Shown here in pieces: positions 18,817 through 19,674 of a DNA stretch of 19,674 nucleotides. The DNA comes from Tieghemiomyces parasiticus (taxonomy: Eukaryota > Kickxellomycota > Dimargaritomycetes > Dimargaritales > Dimargaritaceae). The position numbers and the translations under genes were made by a program. The notes below the pieces were generated by a model, which had not been told where the DNA came from, did not search any database, and saw nothing but the letters and a program-made list of their open reading frames with translations. Every line of letters starts with the position of its first letter. Within the stretch, counting starts at the first letter, position 1. The stretch is taken from the NCBI GenBank assembly GCA_027575765.1, contig JANBPT010000897.1, positions 1-19,674 on the forward strand, written 5' to 3'.

Positions 18817-18824
18817 TATAAATA
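18817..18824 (+). promoter_or_regulatory. TATA box of the secreted repeat-protein gene
   Basis: TATAAATA lies 157 bases upstream of the ATG at 18981 and overlaps a CCAAT pentamer (18813-18817). It leaves room for a leader of about 125 bases that is CT/CA-rich (ccaccactctct, ctcagcctaccgacctccc), typical of strongly expressed fungal genes. The motif and its position support the call; the start of transcription is not visible. Confidence 0.55.
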
Positions 18825-18980
18825 CCCCAATCGCCTCGCCATACGTTTTAGACATCAACACACCATCCACCACTCTCTATAGCACTACAGTACAGCTGCA
18901 TTGCATTGCATTTCTCTCCACTCTCGCCAGCCACATTCAGTTCCACCACTTCTCAGCCTACCGACCTCCCAACCTCCACC

Positions 18981-19674
18981 ATGAAGTACGCCGCCCTTCT
19001 CCTCGCCCTTGCCACTGCCAGCCCCGCCCTGATCAGCGCTGCCTCTACCAATGCCCTAGGCGTGACCACACCCGCCGGCCAGCCTCCCTCTAACCAGCAC
19101 CAGCACCAGCAGAACCAGCGCATGGCCACGCCCGCCGGTCAGCCTCCCTCCAAGCAGGTCACCCAGCCCCAGCACAACCAGCGCATGACCACGCCCGCCG
19201 GCCAGCCTCCCTCCAACCAGCACCAGCACCAGCACAACCAGCGCATGGCCACGCCCGCCGGCCAGCCTCCCTCCAAGCAGGTCACCCAGCCCCAGCACAA
19301 CCAGCGCATGGCCACGCCCGCCGGCCAGCCTCCCTCTAACCAGCACCAGCGCCAGCACAACCAGCGCATGGCCACGCCCGCCGGCCAGCCTCCCTCCAAG
19401 CAGGTCACCCAGCCCCAGCACAACCAGCGCATGGCCACGCCCGCCGGCCAGCCTCCCTCTAACCAGCACCAGCGCCAGCACAACCAGCGCATGGCCACGC
19501 CCGCCGGCCAGCCTCCCTCCAAGCAGGTCACCCAGCCCCAGCACAACCAGCGCATGGCCACGCCCGCCGGCCAGCCTCCCTCTAACCAGCACCAGCGCCA
19601 GCACAACCAGCGCATGGCCACGCCCGCCGGCCAGCCTCCCTCCAAGCAGGTCAACCAGCCCCAGCACAACCAGC
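18981..19674 (+). CDS. Secreted His/Gln-rich tandem-repeat protein (partial, runs off the right edge)
   Basis: ATG at 18981 in context tccaccATGA; the frame stays open to the window end (231 codons), so no stop codon is visible. Residues 1-22 (MKYAALLLALATASPALISA...) are a typical secretion signal. A short spacer follows, then from residue 35 a repeat of two alternating modules: A, PPSNQHQRQHNQRMATPAGQ (20 residues), and B, PPSKQVTQPQHNQRMATPAG plus Q (21 residues). Nearly five A+B pairs are present. The protein is rich in Gln, Pro, His and Asn, with almost no acidic or large hydrophobic residues and no cysteine, so it should be extended and basic. There are no Lys-Arg sites for Kex2 cleavage between repeats. 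I do not recognise the family. A wall or matrix protein, an adhesin stalk or a metal-binding (His-rich) protein are all possible; none is shown. Promoter elements and signal peptide make a real gene likely, and the long open frames antisense to it are by-products of the repeat. Confidence 0.85.
   Translation, partial: MKYAALLLALATASPALISAASTNALGVTTPAGQPPSNQHQHQQNQRMATPAGQPPSKQVTQPQHNQRMTTPAGQPPSNQHQHQHNQRMATPAGQPPSKQVTQPQHNQRMATPAGQPPSNQHQRQHNQRMATPAGQPPSKQVTQPQHNQRMATPAGQPPSNQHQRQHNQRMATPAGQPPSKQVTQPQHNQRMATPAGQPPSNQHQRQHNQRMATPAGQPPSKQVNQPQHNQ
19083..19674 (+). repeat. 123-base coding minisatellite (60 + 63 base modules)
   Basis: Module starts, taken at the CCT of Pro-Pro-Ser, fall at 19083, 19143, 19206, 19266, 19329, 19389, 19452, 19512, 19575 and 19635, a strict alternation of 60 and 63 bases. 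That is about 4.8 copies of 123 bases, in frame throughout. A modules 3-5 share CAG CGC CAG CAC, while A1 (cagcaccagcagaac) and A2 (cagcaccagcacaac) differ. B1 has ATG ACC instead of ATG GCC, and B5 has GTC AAC instead of GTC ACC. The inner copies are the most alike. Confidence 0.95.

Noticed and set aside
19056..19669. Two long minus-strand open frames (176 and 203 codons) rich in Gly, Leu, Trp and Arg over the right-edge repeat
   Set aside because: They are antisense shadows of the plus-strand repeat gene. The repeat has no stop codon in several frames. The plus frame has an ATG in context, a signal peptide and a TATA box, and the minus frames have none.
19083..19674. CRISPR-like regular array
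   Set aside because: The spacing is regular, but there are no unique spacers between repeats. The whole unit repeats and codes for protein in frame, in a eukaryotic context.

Overview
The window looks like nuclear DNA of a fungus. It holds four complete genes with short spliceosomal GT-AG introns (104 to 191 bases), or no introns, plus one gene cut off at each edge. The families are eukaryotic, and the RING-containing Rad16 type of SNF2 ATPase is typical of fungi. An early-diverging filamentous fungus is my guess from general style only; nothing in the window proves the lineage.

Layout from left to right. Bases 1-86 (-) are the first codons of a probable membrane protein that leaves the window. 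About 2.9 kb without a recognisable gene follows. 2983-5877 (+) encodes ER alpha-glucosidase I (GH63) in two exons. It converges on 6308-9262 (-), an intronless RAD16-like DNA-repair ATPase with an embedded RING. 10284-11602 (-) is a five-exon DCN1-like cullin-neddylation co-factor that includes a 19-base microexon. A divergent spacer of about 0.8 kb separates it from 12422-13461 (+), a four-exon STN1 gene (telomere-capping CST complex) that encodes only the OB fold. From about 13.8 to 16.1 kb lies a region almost free of CpG that contains broken remains of a secreted-protein gene on the minus strand. 16.1-18.1 kb has no gene I can support. At 18981 (+) a secreted His/Gln-rich protein begins. 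It is built from a 123-base minisatellite and runs off the right edge; it has no stop codon in the window, so any ORF scan that requires a stop would miss it.

Functionally, three neighbours act in nuclear maintenance or ubiquitin-type modification: RAD16 in global-genome nucleotide excision repair (in yeast within a Rad7-Elc1-Cul3 ubiquitin ligase), DCN1 in loading Nedd8 on cullins, and STN1 at telomeres. Each has its own promoter space, so this is not an operon. Glucosidase I and the repeat protein belong to the secretory pathway. The most unusual items are the CpG desert, the in-frame 123-base repeat with a homogenisation gradient, the Cys-to-Asp change in the RAD16 RING, and the OB-only STN1 with competing splice acceptors.
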